The position numbers and the translations under genes were made by a program. Of a DNA stretch of 64,000 bases, positions 11,123 to 19,935 are shown piece by piece; position 1 is the stretch's first letter; each line of letters starts with the position of its first letter. The notes below the pieces were generated by a model, which was not told where the DNA came from, searched no databases, and saw nothing but the letters and a program-made list of their open reading frames with translations. The stretch is from QHXN01 sp032162705 (GTDB lineage: Bacteria > Acidobacteriota > Blastocatellia > Pyrinomonadales > Pyrinomonadaceae), in the NCBI GenBank assembly GCA_032162705.1, contig JAVRON010000088.1, positions 1 to 64,000 on the forward strand, given 5' to 3'.

Positions 11123-13020
11123 GTCGCGCGAAGCCGCGACGCAGGGTCGCACTCTTTGCGGCGCTCCTGATCGTTGCGCTCGCGTCGCTTTTTGTTTACG
11201 CGAAGTCGAAGCGCGACGCGGGCGGGCCGTACAGTCTCGCGGACGACTGCCCGCGGGGCGCGCTCGTTTACGCGCAAGCGTCCGACCTGCCCGCGCTGCT
11301 GCGTCTCTGGGACGGCTCGCGTTTCAAAGAGCGCTATCTCGCGAGCACGAACTACAAGCAGTTCGCCGAAGGGCACGTCGCTCTCAAGCTCGTCGCGCGC
11401 GCGGGCGAGTTCGGCGACGCGCTCGGCTTCACGCCGGACGTGCGCGCGCTCGCCGAAGGCGCGGAGAAGAGTGCGGCGGTCGCCGTCTATGACATCGGAC
11501 GTATGGAGCTTGTCTTCGTCGCGCCCGCGAGTGAAGAGAAGGCGACGGCCGCGCGCTTCTTCCAGAGCGCGGAGAACTTTGAGCAGACGGAGCTGCCCGA
11601 CGGCACGGTTTATTACAGCCACGACGTTGAAGCGGATCGCGGGCGGCAGAAGCAGAAGATACTCTTCGCCTACGCACGCGGGCGCTTCGTCGTCGCGACG
11701 AGCGAGCAGTTGATGCTGCGCACGCTCGCCAACGTCAACGGCCGCTCGCGCGCAGACCGCCTCTCGGACGATCCTTCGTTCAAAACTCTGAGCCGCGAGA
11801 TCACTCCGCACCTCGCAGCGGTCTGGGTCGATCAGTCGCGGCTCAACTCGGACTACTACTTCAAACACTACTGGACGATGTCCGACGCTTCGTCGCGCAA
11901 AGGCATACGCGCCGGGCTCTTCGACTTCGAGATGGGCGCGGGGAGTTTCATAGAGCGCAGGGAGTTTCTGCTCGAAGGCAGGCAGGCGAACGTCGTCGCG
12001 CTCTCGCCGCGCGACGCTCAGGAGTTGAGCGCGTCGCTCCCAGCGGACGCGGCCTACACGCGCCTGCGCGTTTTGAGCGACGGCGTGACGGGCGCTTCGA
12101 CGCTCTTCGGCAACGCGCTGCTTGATCGCGTGCCGCGCGCTCGCGGAAGAGGCGGCAGCTCGCCCTGGCTGCACGACGAGTTCGACGCGGCGGCTGAAGG
12201 GCGCGAAGATTACTCCTGGGATGATGACTACTATCACCTCGGCAACGACTACGACGTGTCGGTAGATGACGACTCGGAAGATGATCGCGGGAAGGGGAGC
12301 GACGACGCCGGCGACTCGGCGTCCGTCTCACACCTCGAACGCACGCTCGAACAAGCGCGGCCCGCAATTGCGGCGATGGCCGAGAGCCCCGTCACGCGCG
12401 ACGGCCCGCTCTTCGCGGAGTTCAGGCGGCTCGCCGTCGTCAGGCTCGAAGAACCCGGCTCGCTCGACGCGAAGGCGTTTGAAGAGTCGGTCGCGTCTCT
12501 CGCGGTCGGGCGTCTGACCGCCGCCGGCACGAGTTCCGATCTGAAGTGGTCGGACGCCGGGAGCGGCGCGCGCCGCCGCAGAGAGTTGGAGCTGCCGATG
12601 CTCGGCTGGAAACTCTGCTACGCGCTGCGCGGGCGCGACCTCTTCGTCTCGAACGACGCGGACTTCCTCGACTCGGCGCTCGCCGGAAGCGCGCGGCCTC
12701 AAACGCGAAGCGGCGACGCGCGTTTCGCGCCGGACGATCTCACCGTGATCTGTCTAGATCGCAGGCGCGAAGCCTTCGACGCGATCTTCGATAAGCTGGA
12801 CGCGAAGCGCGTCAGCGACCATCGCGCGAGTCGCGGCGGTGGTGCCGGAGATCAAAGTCCCGACTCCGAGGAGTTCTTCTCCGGCAACGTCGCCAGCTTG
12901 CTCGACGCCGCGTCGCCCGTCACGCGCGTCGAGATCAGAAGGCGAGCCACGCCGGGCCGGCTCCGGGAGGAGGTCGAGCTGTTGACCGCGGGCGCGGCGG
13001 CGGGCGAGGGGAGAAAGTAA
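11119..13020 (+). CDS. Membrane-anchored protein of unknown function, 633 aa
   Basis: I chose ATG 11119, which overlaps the preceding TGA by 4 bp (ATGA); a start 39 bp earlier would put 13 charged residues in front of the signal anchor. Residues 5-25 form a basic/hydrophobic N-terminal anchor (RRRVALFAALLIVALASLF). The rest is extracytoplasmic, with an acidic Asp/Tyr-rich linker near residues 355-395. The segment after the anchor (PRGALVYAQASDLPALLRLW) loosely resembles proteins of the DUF3352 type, a weak impression only. It is the last gene of the operon before the strand switches at about 13.05 kb. Confidence 0.75.
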   Translation: MSRAKPRRRVALFAALLIVALASLFVYAKSKRDAGGPYSLADDCPRGALVYAQASDLPALLRLWDGSRFKERYLASTNYKQFAEGHVALKLVARAGEFGDALGFTPDVRALAEGAEKSAAVAVYDIGRMELVFVAPASEEKATAARFFQSAENFEQTELPDGTVYYSHDVEADRGRQKQKILFAYARGRFVVATSEQLMLRTLANVNGRSRADRLSDDPSFKTLSREITPHLAAVWVDQSRLNSDYYFKHYWTMSDASSRKGIRAGLFDFEMGAGSFIERREFLLEGRQANVVALSPRDAQELSASLPADAAYTRLRVLSDGVTGASTLFGNALLDRVPRARGRGGSSPWLHDEFDAAAEGREDYSWDDDYYHLGNDYDVSVDDDSEDDRGKGSDDAGDSASVSHLERTLEQARPAIAAMAESPVTRDGPLFAEFRRLAVVRLEEPGSLDAKAFEESVASLAVGRLTAAGTSSDLKWSDAGSGARRRRELELPMLGWKLCYALRGRDLFVSNDADFLDSALAGSARPQTRSGDARFAPDDLTVICLDRRREAFDAIFDKLDAKRVSDHRASRGGGAGDQSPDSEEFFSGNVASLLDAASPVTRVEIRRRATPGRLREEVELLTAGAAAGEGRK

Positions 13021-13084
13021 GGCTCCGGTAAAGTCTCCCAAGTAGAACGCAGAGCGCTCGCAGGCTCAACCTGACGACGGTTCT

Positions 13085-14011
13085 TCAGAAATAATCGGGT
13101 GTGGCCTCTTCCGCAAACTGCCGGGCGATACCTTCGATTGAGCTCTTCTCCGGCACCCTCGACAACAATTCTTCCGGCAGCCTTCCCGCGCCTAAGTATG
13201 TGCCCGAGATTTGCCCGGCGATGGAGGCAATGGTGTCCGTGTCACCTCCAAGACGGATTAACTCCTTTAGCATCTCTTCAAATCCGAGGCGCTCCATTTT
13301 CTGCGCGCCGTAAAGTGCCAGAGGCACGGATTCGGCGACGTAGCCGGACGCGCCGTACCTTTGGGCTATTTCCGCCAGCGGTCTCTCGGCGCCTAGCTTC
13401 GCCAACTCTTGCACCCTGTCTTTGACGGCGCTGTCCGGCAGAACACGGAGGACGTGATACGTTAGGTCGCCCCCGCCCTTCCACGCGCCAAACGCGGCCG
13501 CCCTGACGGCGGCGGCTACAGCTAGCGCGCCGGCGTAAGCCTCTTCGCTATGGTGGGTAATTCTGGAGACGTCCCGGATCTTCTGCCTGTCAGCGAGTTC
13601 GGTGGGGTCAAGGCAGAATGCCAGCGGCGCGGCCCGCACGGCAGCCCCGTTTCCGGCTGCGTACTCCCCTTTTCTACCTACCAGCGCCCAGTGGCCGCCC
13701 CGCGCGAGTTCCGAGAGAGCCTTGTACGTGCTTGCCCCCATGCCGGTGACTCGCCGCTCTTGATGCCATAAGGCAAAATTGTCGGCTATCGCAGACGGTT
13801 CAACCACACCGCCGCTTAGGGCGATTGCCTCGCAGGTGGCTAAGGTGAGTTGAGTATCATCCGAGAGACGCCAGGGCTCCGCGTCGTTCATCTCAACGGG
13901 GGGCAAAGCGCCTTCGTAGGGCCCGCCCATCGCATCGCCTATCGCCCCGCCCAGGATGCACCCTATGATCCTATCCATCCATTCGCTAATCACGTGAGAG
14001 CTAGTAGTCAT
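13085..14011 (-). CDS. ADP-ribosylglycohydrolase family protein
   Basis: A 308-residue protein from ATG 14011; the longer frame runs into pnkp and is rejected. It shows the hallmarks of the ARH/DraG family: GCILGGAIGDAMGGPYEG near the N-terminus, SDDTQLTLA (first metal site) and GGDTDTIASIAGQISGTYLG near the C-terminus (second metal site). Members remove ADP-ribose from proteins, nucleic acids or small molecules using two Mg ions. It lies 28 bp after pnkp on the same strand, so it belongs to the RNA-repair operon. A role reversing ADP-ribosylation of RNA termini or of a repair enzyme is inference; the substrate cannot be read from sequence. Confidence 0.85.
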   Translation of the reverse strand: MTTSSHVISEWMDRIIGCILGGAIGDAMGGPYEGALPPVEMNDAEPWRLSDDTQLTLATCEAIALSGGVVEPSAIADNFALWHQERRVTGMGASTYKALSELARGGHWALVGRKGEYAAGNGAAVRAAPLAFCLDPTELADRQKIRDVSRITHHSEEAYAGALAVAAAVRAAAFGAWKGGGDLTYHVLRVLPDSAVKDRVQELAKLGAERPLAEIAQRYGASGYVAESVPLALYGAQKMERLGFEEMLKELIRLGGDTDTIASIAGQISGTYLGAGRLPEELLSRVPEKSSIEGIARQFAEEATPDYF

Positions 14012-14039
14012 CTTCAGCCAACCGCGCAGCGGGAATTTA

Positions 14040-16613
14040 TCAGAGGCGCGGATCAACAGGCTCGCTTTCCAGCGCGAGGACGCCGAAGACGCATTCATGC
14101 ACGCGGCGCAACGGCTCGCGGCGCATAAACCGCTCCAGACCCTCAACGCCTAACGCGAACTCACGTATGGCCAGGGAGCGTTTAGCGGCTAGTCCGCGCG
14201 CGCGCAAACGCTCAAGATTCTCCGGCGCGTCATATTCAGGCCCGTAGATGATCCGGAGGTATTCTCGCCCGCGGCACTTCACCGCCGGTTGCACCAGCCC
14301 CCGCGTGCCGCGCGCGATGAAGTCGAGCGGCTTGACCACCATCCCTTCGCCGCCTCGGCCCGTGAGTTCTTCCCACCAACTGACCCCGGCCTTCACACCT
14401 TCCTGATCTGTCACGTCCACGACGATGTACGAGGTGACAAAAAGAAGAGGGTCATCCGCCGCCGAGAGGCGCTTGAGCGTCTCCATGTGCCAGACGTGAT
14501 CGCGGTCCGTGTGCACTCGCCCCTCGGTCGCCAGAAGATGGAATGGGGCCAGTCTGAGGTCGTCAACCGAATGAACGGGCCAACAGTAGCGACGGAAAGC
14601 CTCCGTGTACTTTTCTGCCGCCCGTGCGCGCGACCTGTAGCGTTCGAGGAGCGGCGCAACTTCGATTGAGTTGGCTGCGGCCTGCTCAAGAGCCGAAACA
14701 GCGTCGGCTAACGAGGCCCGTGAAGCTGCGCCGACTGCCGCGTACTGCTGCCGGAGCAGTTCCTGCGCCTTCGCAGACCAGGGCATCAGCTCGCAGTCGA
14801 GACAGACCCAGTCGGTCTCAAACTCCTCCCACAGTCCCGCTGCATCTACTGCTGCCCGAATCCGCAGCAAAAACTCTGACTCAAGCGCGCGGTCGTCAAA
14901 GAACCGTCGCCCCGTCCGCGTGTAGCAGATGCCAAAGCCACAGCCTTCGACGCCGAAACGTTGGCGCGCCGTCTCCTCGTCGCGGCAGACGATCACGACG
15001 GCGCGCGAACCCATGTGTTTCTCTTCGCAGACGACGCGCGCCACGCCCTGATTGAAGTAATAAGAGAAGGCCTCAGCAGGGTGTTCAAGCAGGCCCTGCT
15101 CTTTAGTTGTCTCCGATGGCGACATGGTTGGCGGCAGGTAGATGAGCCACTTCGGATTAGCGGCGAAGCGGCTCATCACTTCGAGCGCCGCAATGGCATT
15201 CTCCTCGCGAACGGTGACGTTGTGATGCAGCCGCGTCGAGACGATGCGTTTGCCGAGCACGTCTTCTATATCCAGAAGTTCGTCGTGCTGCTGCTGCGCC
15301 GTGAGCGCCGGGGCCTTCTCTTCCTCCGGCAAGAACGGCTTGACCGACTCGTAGTAAGTGCGCGCCGCAGGCACAGAGACCAACTCCTTCTCCGGGTAGC
15401 GGAGCGCGGTCAGCTTCCCGCCGAAGACGCAGCCGGTGTCAACGTTGATCGTGCGGTTGAGCCATTCCGGCTCGGGCACGGGTGTGTGGCCGTAAACCAC
15501 CATTGCGGGCCCGCGATATTCCGCCGCCCAGTTGTAGCGGACGGGCAGGCCGAACTCGTCCGTCTCGCCAGTGGTTTCACCGAAGAGCGCGAAATCGCGT
15601 ACCGCGCCTGAGCCTCGTCCCTGCAATGCCTCTTTTAAACCCGCGTGCGCGACGACGAGCCGGCCCTCATCAAGGACATAGTGGCTGACCAGCTTGTCTA
15701 TGAACGTCGCGACCTGCTCTTTGAACTCGGGTGGCTCACGTTCCAGTTGCTCAAGAGATTCCGCCAGGCCGTGAGTAATACGCACGTCGCGACCATGGAG
15801 CTTGCGCATCAACTTGATGTCGTGATTGCCGGGCACGCAGAGCGCCGTGCCCCTCGCCGTCATGCTCATCACGAGCTTCAGCACTTCGGGAATCTTCGGC
15901 CCGCGGTCGACCAGGTCACCGAGGAAGACAGCTTTGCGCCCTTCTGAATGTCGAACTTGATAGCCGTAAGAATCCTGTTCTTCGCTCGAAGATGTAATCT
16001 CATAGCCGAGCCGCTCAAGCAGCGCACGGAGTTCGTCGAAACATCCGTGCACGTCGCCGATCATGTCGAAGGGCCCGTGCTCGTGGCGAAGATTATTCCA
16101 GAGCGGTTGGCGCTCGATTACTGCCTCTTCGACCTCCTCAGGTGTTGAGAACTCATAGATGTGGCGGAAGCCCTCGCGCTTGAGGTTGCGAATGGACCGG
16201 CGGAGCTGTTGGCTCTGCTGACGAATGACGTGCGGGCCGAAATCGCGGTCCGTGCGATCATGATTCCGGTTGTGGCAGAGTCTTTCAGAGAGGTTCAGCA
16301 CGATGGCGACGGGCAGAACATGATACTCACGCGCGAGCGCGACCAGGGGCTTGCGCGCTTCCGGCTGTACGTTGGTGGCGTCTACGACCGTCAGGCGTCC
16401 CGCAGCCAGTCGCTTGGAGGCGATGAAGTGCAGCACCTCGAAGGCGTCTTTAGTCGCCGCCTGATCGTTCTCGTCGTCTGAGACCAGCCCGCGGCAGAAG
16501 TCGGACGAGAGCACTTCCGTCGGCTTGAAATGCCTGCGCGCAAAAGTGGACTTCCCGCAGCCGGAGGGGCCGACGAGAACTACTAACGAGAGTTCAGGGA
16601 TTGTGAGTTTCAT
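14040..16613 (-). CDS. pnkp: Polynucleotide kinase-phosphatase-ligase Pnkp
   Basis: 857 residues, close to the roughly 870 of the characterised Clostridium thermocellum enzyme. Domains in order: 5'-OH polynucleotide kinase with P-loop GPSGCGKST (residues 15-23); binuclear metallophosphatase with GDVHGCFDE (about 186), GDLVDRGP (about 232), GNHD (about 262) and GHTP (about 375); C-terminal adenylyltransferase with the nucleotidyl-lysine motif EEKHMGSR, lysine near residue 532. Together with Hen1 it heals and seals RNA cut by ribotoxins: it phosphorylates the 5' end, removes the 3' or 2',3'-cyclic phosphate and ligates. ATG 16613 follows AGAGGAAG and lies 6 bp after the second nucleotidyltransferase. 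All catalytic motifs look intact. Confidence 0.95.
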   Translation of the reverse strand: MKLTIPELSLVVLVGPSGCGKSTFARRHFKPTEVLSSDFCRGLVSDDENDQAATKDAFEVLHFIASKRLAAGRLTVVDATNVQPEARKPLVALAREYHVLPVAIVLNLSERLCHNRNHDRTDRDFGPHVIRQQSQQLRRSIRNLKREGFRHIYEFSTPEEVEEAVIERQPLWNNLRHEHGPFDMIGDVHGCFDELRALLERLGYEITSSSEEQDSYGYQVRHSEGRKAVFLGDLVDRGPKIPEVLKLVMSMTARGTALCVPGNHDIKLMRKLHGRDVRITHGLAESLEQLEREPPEFKEQVATFIDKLVSHYVLDEGRLVVAHAGLKEALQGRGSGAVRDFALFGETTGETDEFGLPVRYNWAAEYRGPAMVVYGHTPVPEPEWLNRTINVDTGCVFGGKLTALRYPEKELVSVPAARTYYESVKPFLPEEEKAPALTAQQQHDELLDIEDVLGKRIVSTRLHHNVTVREENAIAALEVMSRFAANPKWLIYLPPTMSPSETTKEQGLLEHPAEAFSYYFNQGVARVVCEEKHMGSRAVVIVCRDEETARQRFGVEGCGFGICYTRTGRRFFDDRALESEFLLRIRAAVDAAGLWEEFETDWVCLDCELMPWSAKAQELLRQQYAAVGAASRASLADAVSALEQAAANSIEVAPLLERYRSRARAAEKYTEAFRRYCWPVHSVDDLRLAPFHLLATEGRVHTDRDHVWHMETLKRLSAADDPLLFVTSYIVVDVTDQEGVKAGVSWWEELTGRGGEGMVVKPLDFIARGTRGLVQPAVKCRGREYLRIIYGPEYDAPENLERLRARGLAAKRSLAIREFALGVEGLERFMRREPLRRVHECVFGVLALESEPVDPRL

Positions 16614-16619
16614 CTTCCT

Positions 16620-17396
16620 CTAAGCCAGATTGTTGTTATCCGGTGTAAACGCGAGTCTCAATCGTATCAGCAGATCATTAAGCGCCGTCCGACAGTCGGG
16701 CGCTTCAGGAAGCCTGCTTGCACGACATGCTTCTTCTAGCACCGTCCGGAGTCGTTCATATTCATCTCGGTAGAAGGATATATCTTTCTTGTCCAAGGCT
16801 GACTGTTCGTGTCCCTCCAGCTTCCGGGCGATTAAGTCCGGCAGGTATTCGAGTTTGAACTCCTCATTCAGCAATAGGAGATTTGCCTCCACCTCACCCG
16901 TTCGCATCAGGTGGATGCCGGTCAAAAGAACACGGAAGACGTAAAGCAAAGGTTTCACCCTGCGCGGGCTCTCTTTCTCGAAGAGTTTCCACTGCGTCTC
17001 TGCAAAGCCGAAGTAGTGGTGGCTGTGATGGCGCGTTATGCAACCTCGCACAATCTCCTTCAACTCCTCGTGCTCGGGGGACGTCTTGACCACGAGCGGA
17101 GAGTAGAGCTGTTCGAGCACGTAGCCGTTCTTTTTGAGCAGGAGGCCGAAGAACTTTTTCACGTCGTGCGTCACCAGATCAATTTCCAAACCGTCTCTGA
17201 CTTCGGAGACCTCGACAGTCTCGCGCCCCGTATCCAAGCCCACAACATCCCGGAGGGGCAGGATGTGCACCCCCCGCACGTCGTAGTCGGAATCCGGCGA
17301 CGGAAAGCCGTAGAGATGGGCGCCGCTGATGGTCACGAACAGCAGTGGGTAGGGTTGCTCGTCAACCTCCTTTATCACGCGGTCGTCAAATTTCAT
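16620..17396 (-). CDS. RlaP-type nucleotidyltransferase (second, 258 aa)
   Basis: DNA polymerase beta-superfamily nucleotidyltransferase of the predicted RlaP type (RNA-repair associated). The catalytic core is visible: GAHLYGFPSPDSDYD gives the glycine-rich loop and the D-x-D metal pair, and LEIDLVTHDV supplies a candidate third acidic residue. A helical C-terminal half follows (RRVKPLLYVFRVLLTGIHL). I place the start at ATG 17396, which shares its A with the TGA of the upstream gene (TGATG); the codon three bases earlier is TTG. The predicted role is adding or removing a nucleotide at damaged RNA ends, known only from genomic association with Pnkp/Hen1. Confidence 0.85.
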   Translation of the reverse strand: MKFDDRVIKEVDEQPYPLLFVTISGAHLYGFPSPDSDYDVRGVHILPLRDVVGLDTGRETVEVSEVRDGLEIDLVTHDVKKFFGLLLKKNGYVLEQLYSPLVVKTSPEHEELKEIVRGCITRHHSHHYFGFAETQWKLFEKESPRRVKPLLYVFRVLLTGIHLMRTGEVEANLLLLNEEFKLEYLPDLIARKLEGHEQSALDKKDISFYRDEYERLRTVLEEACRASRLPEAPDCRTALNDLLIRLRLAFTPDNNNLA

Positions 17397-18352
17397 CAAG
17401 ATTGCGTCCCTCCTTGTTCAGCGCTAATGCGTCTGGCGTGAATCAAAAATGCGTTGACACGCTCGTAGTCGGGCCGCTCCGGGAGGTGCGTGGCTGCAAA
17501 CGCCGCGTCGAATTCTTTATGGAGTGAAAGCCGCCATGCGTCAACCTCTTCCCAGGGAGCTTCACCGCTGCGAATCAGTAGAAGTTGATTCCTGAATTCG
17601 TCCATACGCACCGGCAGGAACCCACTCTTTAGCACACTGATGCCTTCGAGTAGGAGGCGAATCAAGTGCATGGCATGTTTCCACCTGATCGTGCCCAGGT
17701 TGCGCAAATCCTGCTCCAACTTCTTGAACTGAGAGAGGACGTAACCGTTATAGGTCTGGTAGATGAGCTTTGAGAGAAAAGCCGAGCGCATCTCCAAGAG
17801 TTCCTGGGCAAGGGGAGTCACTTTCTCCACCAGAGGCGTGTAAAGGCACTCGAGCACGTTCGGATTAGCCTTGAGCGCGAGCGTCAGGAACTTCTGAAGT
17901 TCCCAGTAGCATTCCTCCGTGCTCTTGTTCTCCAGTTGTTCCGGCACGCCGTAAAGCGACCAGTGCATCTCCGCAGGCGGAAGATAGATGCCGCGACGGT
18001 CCACGTCCGAAGAGTCCCCGTCCAGGCCAAATGCACGCGAGCCGACGATGCAGGAATAGATAACGTAGCCGTAGAGGTTGAAATCAGAAAGATTGTCTTC
18101 CGGCCGGAGAAGCTCGCCCGCCTGGTGGTGCTTTCTGATGGCGAACTCTTGGCGACGCAGCGCAGCCTCTGTGCCGTCAGGAAAACGCACGTGATAAGAA
18201 TGGAGGTTATCCTGCGGGGAGGCTGTAATCTCGCCTACGGCCCCGCGCGGGCAGACGTGGCCTCCCGCACGCCCTTTTACTTCGACGAGCGTGACGACCT
18301 GCGTCCCGACGGGGATTATCAGGTGCGGGTTGAAACTACTCTCCTCAGCCAA
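17396..18352 (-). CDS. RlaP-type nucleotidyltransferase with N-terminal barrel domain (first, 318 aa)
   Basis: The long frame starts at 18610 inside hen1, which would be a 265-bp overlap. The best start is TTG at 18352, nine bases after GGGAG and overlapping the hen1 stop by 8 bp. Residues 1-75 look like a small beta-barrel (LIIPVGTQVVTLVEVKG, then YHVRFPDGTEAALRRQEF). The nucleotidyltransferase core follows with VGSRAFGLDGDSSDVDRRG, the G-S and D-x-D signature of the polymerase beta fold. The helical C-terminal half parallels the next gene (IRWKHAMHLIRLLLEGI against RRVKPLLYVFRVLLTGI), so the two are diverged paralogs. The start is uncertain; the family is clear. Confidence 0.8.
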   Translation of the reverse strand: MAEESSFNPHLIIPVGTQVVTLVEVKGRAGGHVCPRGAVGEITASPQDNLHSYHVRFPDGTEAALRRQEFAIRKHHQAGELLRPEDNLSDFNLYGYVIYSCIVGSRAFGLDGDSSDVDRRGIYLPPAEMHWSLYGVPEQLENKSTEECYWELQKFLTLALKANPNVLECLYTPLVEKVTPLAQELLEMRSAFLSKLIYQTYNGYVLSQFKKLEQDLRNLGTIRWKHAMHLIRLLLEGISVLKSGFLPVRMDEFRNQLLLIRSGEAPWEEVDAWRLSLHKEFDAAFAATHLPERPDYERVNAFLIHARRISAEQGGTQS

Positions 18353-19748
18353 GTGTGAATACTCCCATCTGTGTGGGCGCGCCCGCCTGTGTGTCTTCCT
18401 CCCCGATGGGGAGAAAGCGAACCTTGTAGCCGTAACGCTCGGCAACACCTTCAGCCCAACTTTGGAACTCCGAGCGCGTCCACTCGAAACGGTGATCCTT
18501 GTGACGGAACCTGCCCGCCGGCAGTCCCTCGAACATGACGTTGTATTCGATGTTCGGCGTGGTGATGACCACAATCTTCGGCCTTGCGAACTCAAAAAGC
18601 ACTCTTTCAAAAGCTGTCAGGCGGGCCTCGTCCAGGTGCTCGATGACCTCCACGACTGTCGCGGCGTCGAAGCCTGCGAGACGCTTGTCTCGATAAGTCA
18701 GCGAGCCTTGGATCAGCTTGAGGCGCTCTTTCATCTTCGTCGGCATCCGCTCCAGACGCAGCCGGTTGGCGGCCATCTCCAGCGCGCGATGCGACACGTC
18801 CATCCCCGTGATCTCGTCGAAACTTCTGTCTTCGAGGAGCACCTTGAGCAACCGCCCTTCGCCGCACCCGAGGTCTATCACACGCTTTGACCCTGTGCCC
18901 TTGAGCACCGCGAGGACAGCGCTCAGCCGCAGCTCGTTAAGACTTAGCGGGCGCTCGACCTTCTCTTCCTCCGTATCGTGAGTCTCTTCCGCCGCATCCG
19001 GATCGGGAATCTCTTCTTCCATCAGCCTCGCCAGAGCCTCGTTTGCAAGACTGCGCCTGTATTTGAGGTAGCGGTGCGCTATTGCCTCCCGCTCGGGGTG
19101 AGACGCGAGCCACCCTTCGCCGCGCCGCAAAAGTTTTTCCACCTCTTCGTCGCCCACCCAGTAATGCTTCTCGTTATCGAGCACGGGCACGAGGACATAG
19201 AGGTGCGTGAGCAGATCGCTGAGACGCAAACGGGCCGATAGCTCGACCGTGAAATACGGACTCTCTCCCCACTCAGGAAATTTCTCATCCAAAGCGTGCG
19301 GTTGTGCCGTGACCTCATAGCCGAGAGGTTCAAAAAGACGCCGCAGGAACCCTTCGCCGCCCCGGGCCGGAAGCACGGAAAGTTTAGCCCGAAGCGGGAG
19401 CATGGTCTCGGCCAGTTCCTCGTGATCTTTGCTTCGGCCCGCCATGGCGCTGCTGAAGACGCGCGCGAGCGCCACACTTAAAAAAGATGAAGCGACGTAA
19501 GGGCGGTCGTTGACGTACTGCTCCAGCGTCCGACCTCCGCCTGAAGGACCGCGTCGGTTGCGTACCAGCCCCACGGGGTCAACGTCCAGCAGAAGAGCGA
19601 CCGTGCACCTGTCGTGACTCGCCTCGGGGTAGAAGACGTGTGCCTGCCCGAAAGAGAGAGGGAAGGATTGGGCGCGGTAGGGACTTTTATGGAGCAAGTA
19701 CCCTAAGTCCGTCGCGGGTGCGTGGGTGTTTGTGATCGTCAGGAGCAT
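18345..19748 (-). CDS. hen1: RNA 3'-terminal ribose 2'-O-methyltransferase Hen1
   Basis: 467 residues, the usual bacterial Hen1 length. The N-terminal half matches the bacterial Hen1-specific domain (LLTITNTHAPATDLGYLLHK, then FYPEASHDRCTVALLLDVDP). The C-terminal half is a Rossmann methyltransferase with VIDLGCGEGRLLKVLL as the SAM site and the Mg-binding E-x-x-E-H set in EVIEHLDEARL, with a further histidine in FRHKDHRFEW. Hen1 methylates the 2'-OH of the broken 3' end before Pnkp ligates, so the repaired RNA resists a second cut. It is the first gene of the five-gene minus-strand operon. No strong Shine-Dalgarno is seen before ATG 19748. Confidence 0.93.
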   Translation of the reverse strand: MLLTITNTHAPATDLGYLLHKSPYRAQSFPLSFGQAHVFYPEASHDRCTVALLLDVDPVGLVRNRRGPSGGGRTLEQYVNDRPYVASSFLSVALARVFSSAMAGRSKDHEELAETMLPLRAKLSVLPARGGEGFLRRLFEPLGYEVTAQPHALDEKFPEWGESPYFTVELSARLRLSDLLTHLYVLVPVLDNEKHYWVGDEEVEKLLRRGEGWLASHPEREAIAHRYLKYRRSLANEALARLMEEEIPDPDAAEETHDTEEEKVERPLSLNELRLSAVLAVLKGTGSKRVIDLGCGEGRLLKVLLEDRSFDEITGMDVSHRALEMAANRLRLERMPTKMKERLKLIQGSLTYRDKRLAGFDAATVVEVIEHLDEARLTAFERVLFEFARPKIVVITTPNIEYNVMFEGLPAGRFRHKDHRFEWTRSEFQSWAEGVAERYGYKVRFLPIGEEDTQAGAPTQMGVFTLG

Positions 19749-19858
19749 ACTTTGTAAACACTCGATCCTTAATACCGATGAAGATGACTACTTCCCTTGG
19801 CTGGTAGTAATTGCCCGGCCAAACCTTCTATTGTCGGAGCACTTATCTAAAATAAACA

Positions 19859-19890
19859 CGGCGGGTGCTTTTTGGAAAAGCGCCCCGCCG
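19859..19890 (-). terminator. Hairpin terminator downstream of the SEC-C gene
   Basis: A GC-rich inverted repeat: CGGCGGG, then TGCTTTT, short loop, AAAAGCG and CCCCGCCG. It pairs over about 14 bp with one bulged C. On the minus strand it is followed by TGTTTATTTTAG. It sits between the end of the SEC-C gene and hen1, so it would isolate hen1 transcription from upstream genes. Confidence 0.6.
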
Positions 19891-19935
19891 CGTATCAACT
19901 TCAATCTCTAAAAGTAGTGGTTTCGGAGGGATCCC

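Noticed and set aside
14961..15611. 216-codon plus-strand frame opposite pnkp
   Set aside because: It is antisense to an intact, motif-rich enzyme and encodes no recognisable protein.
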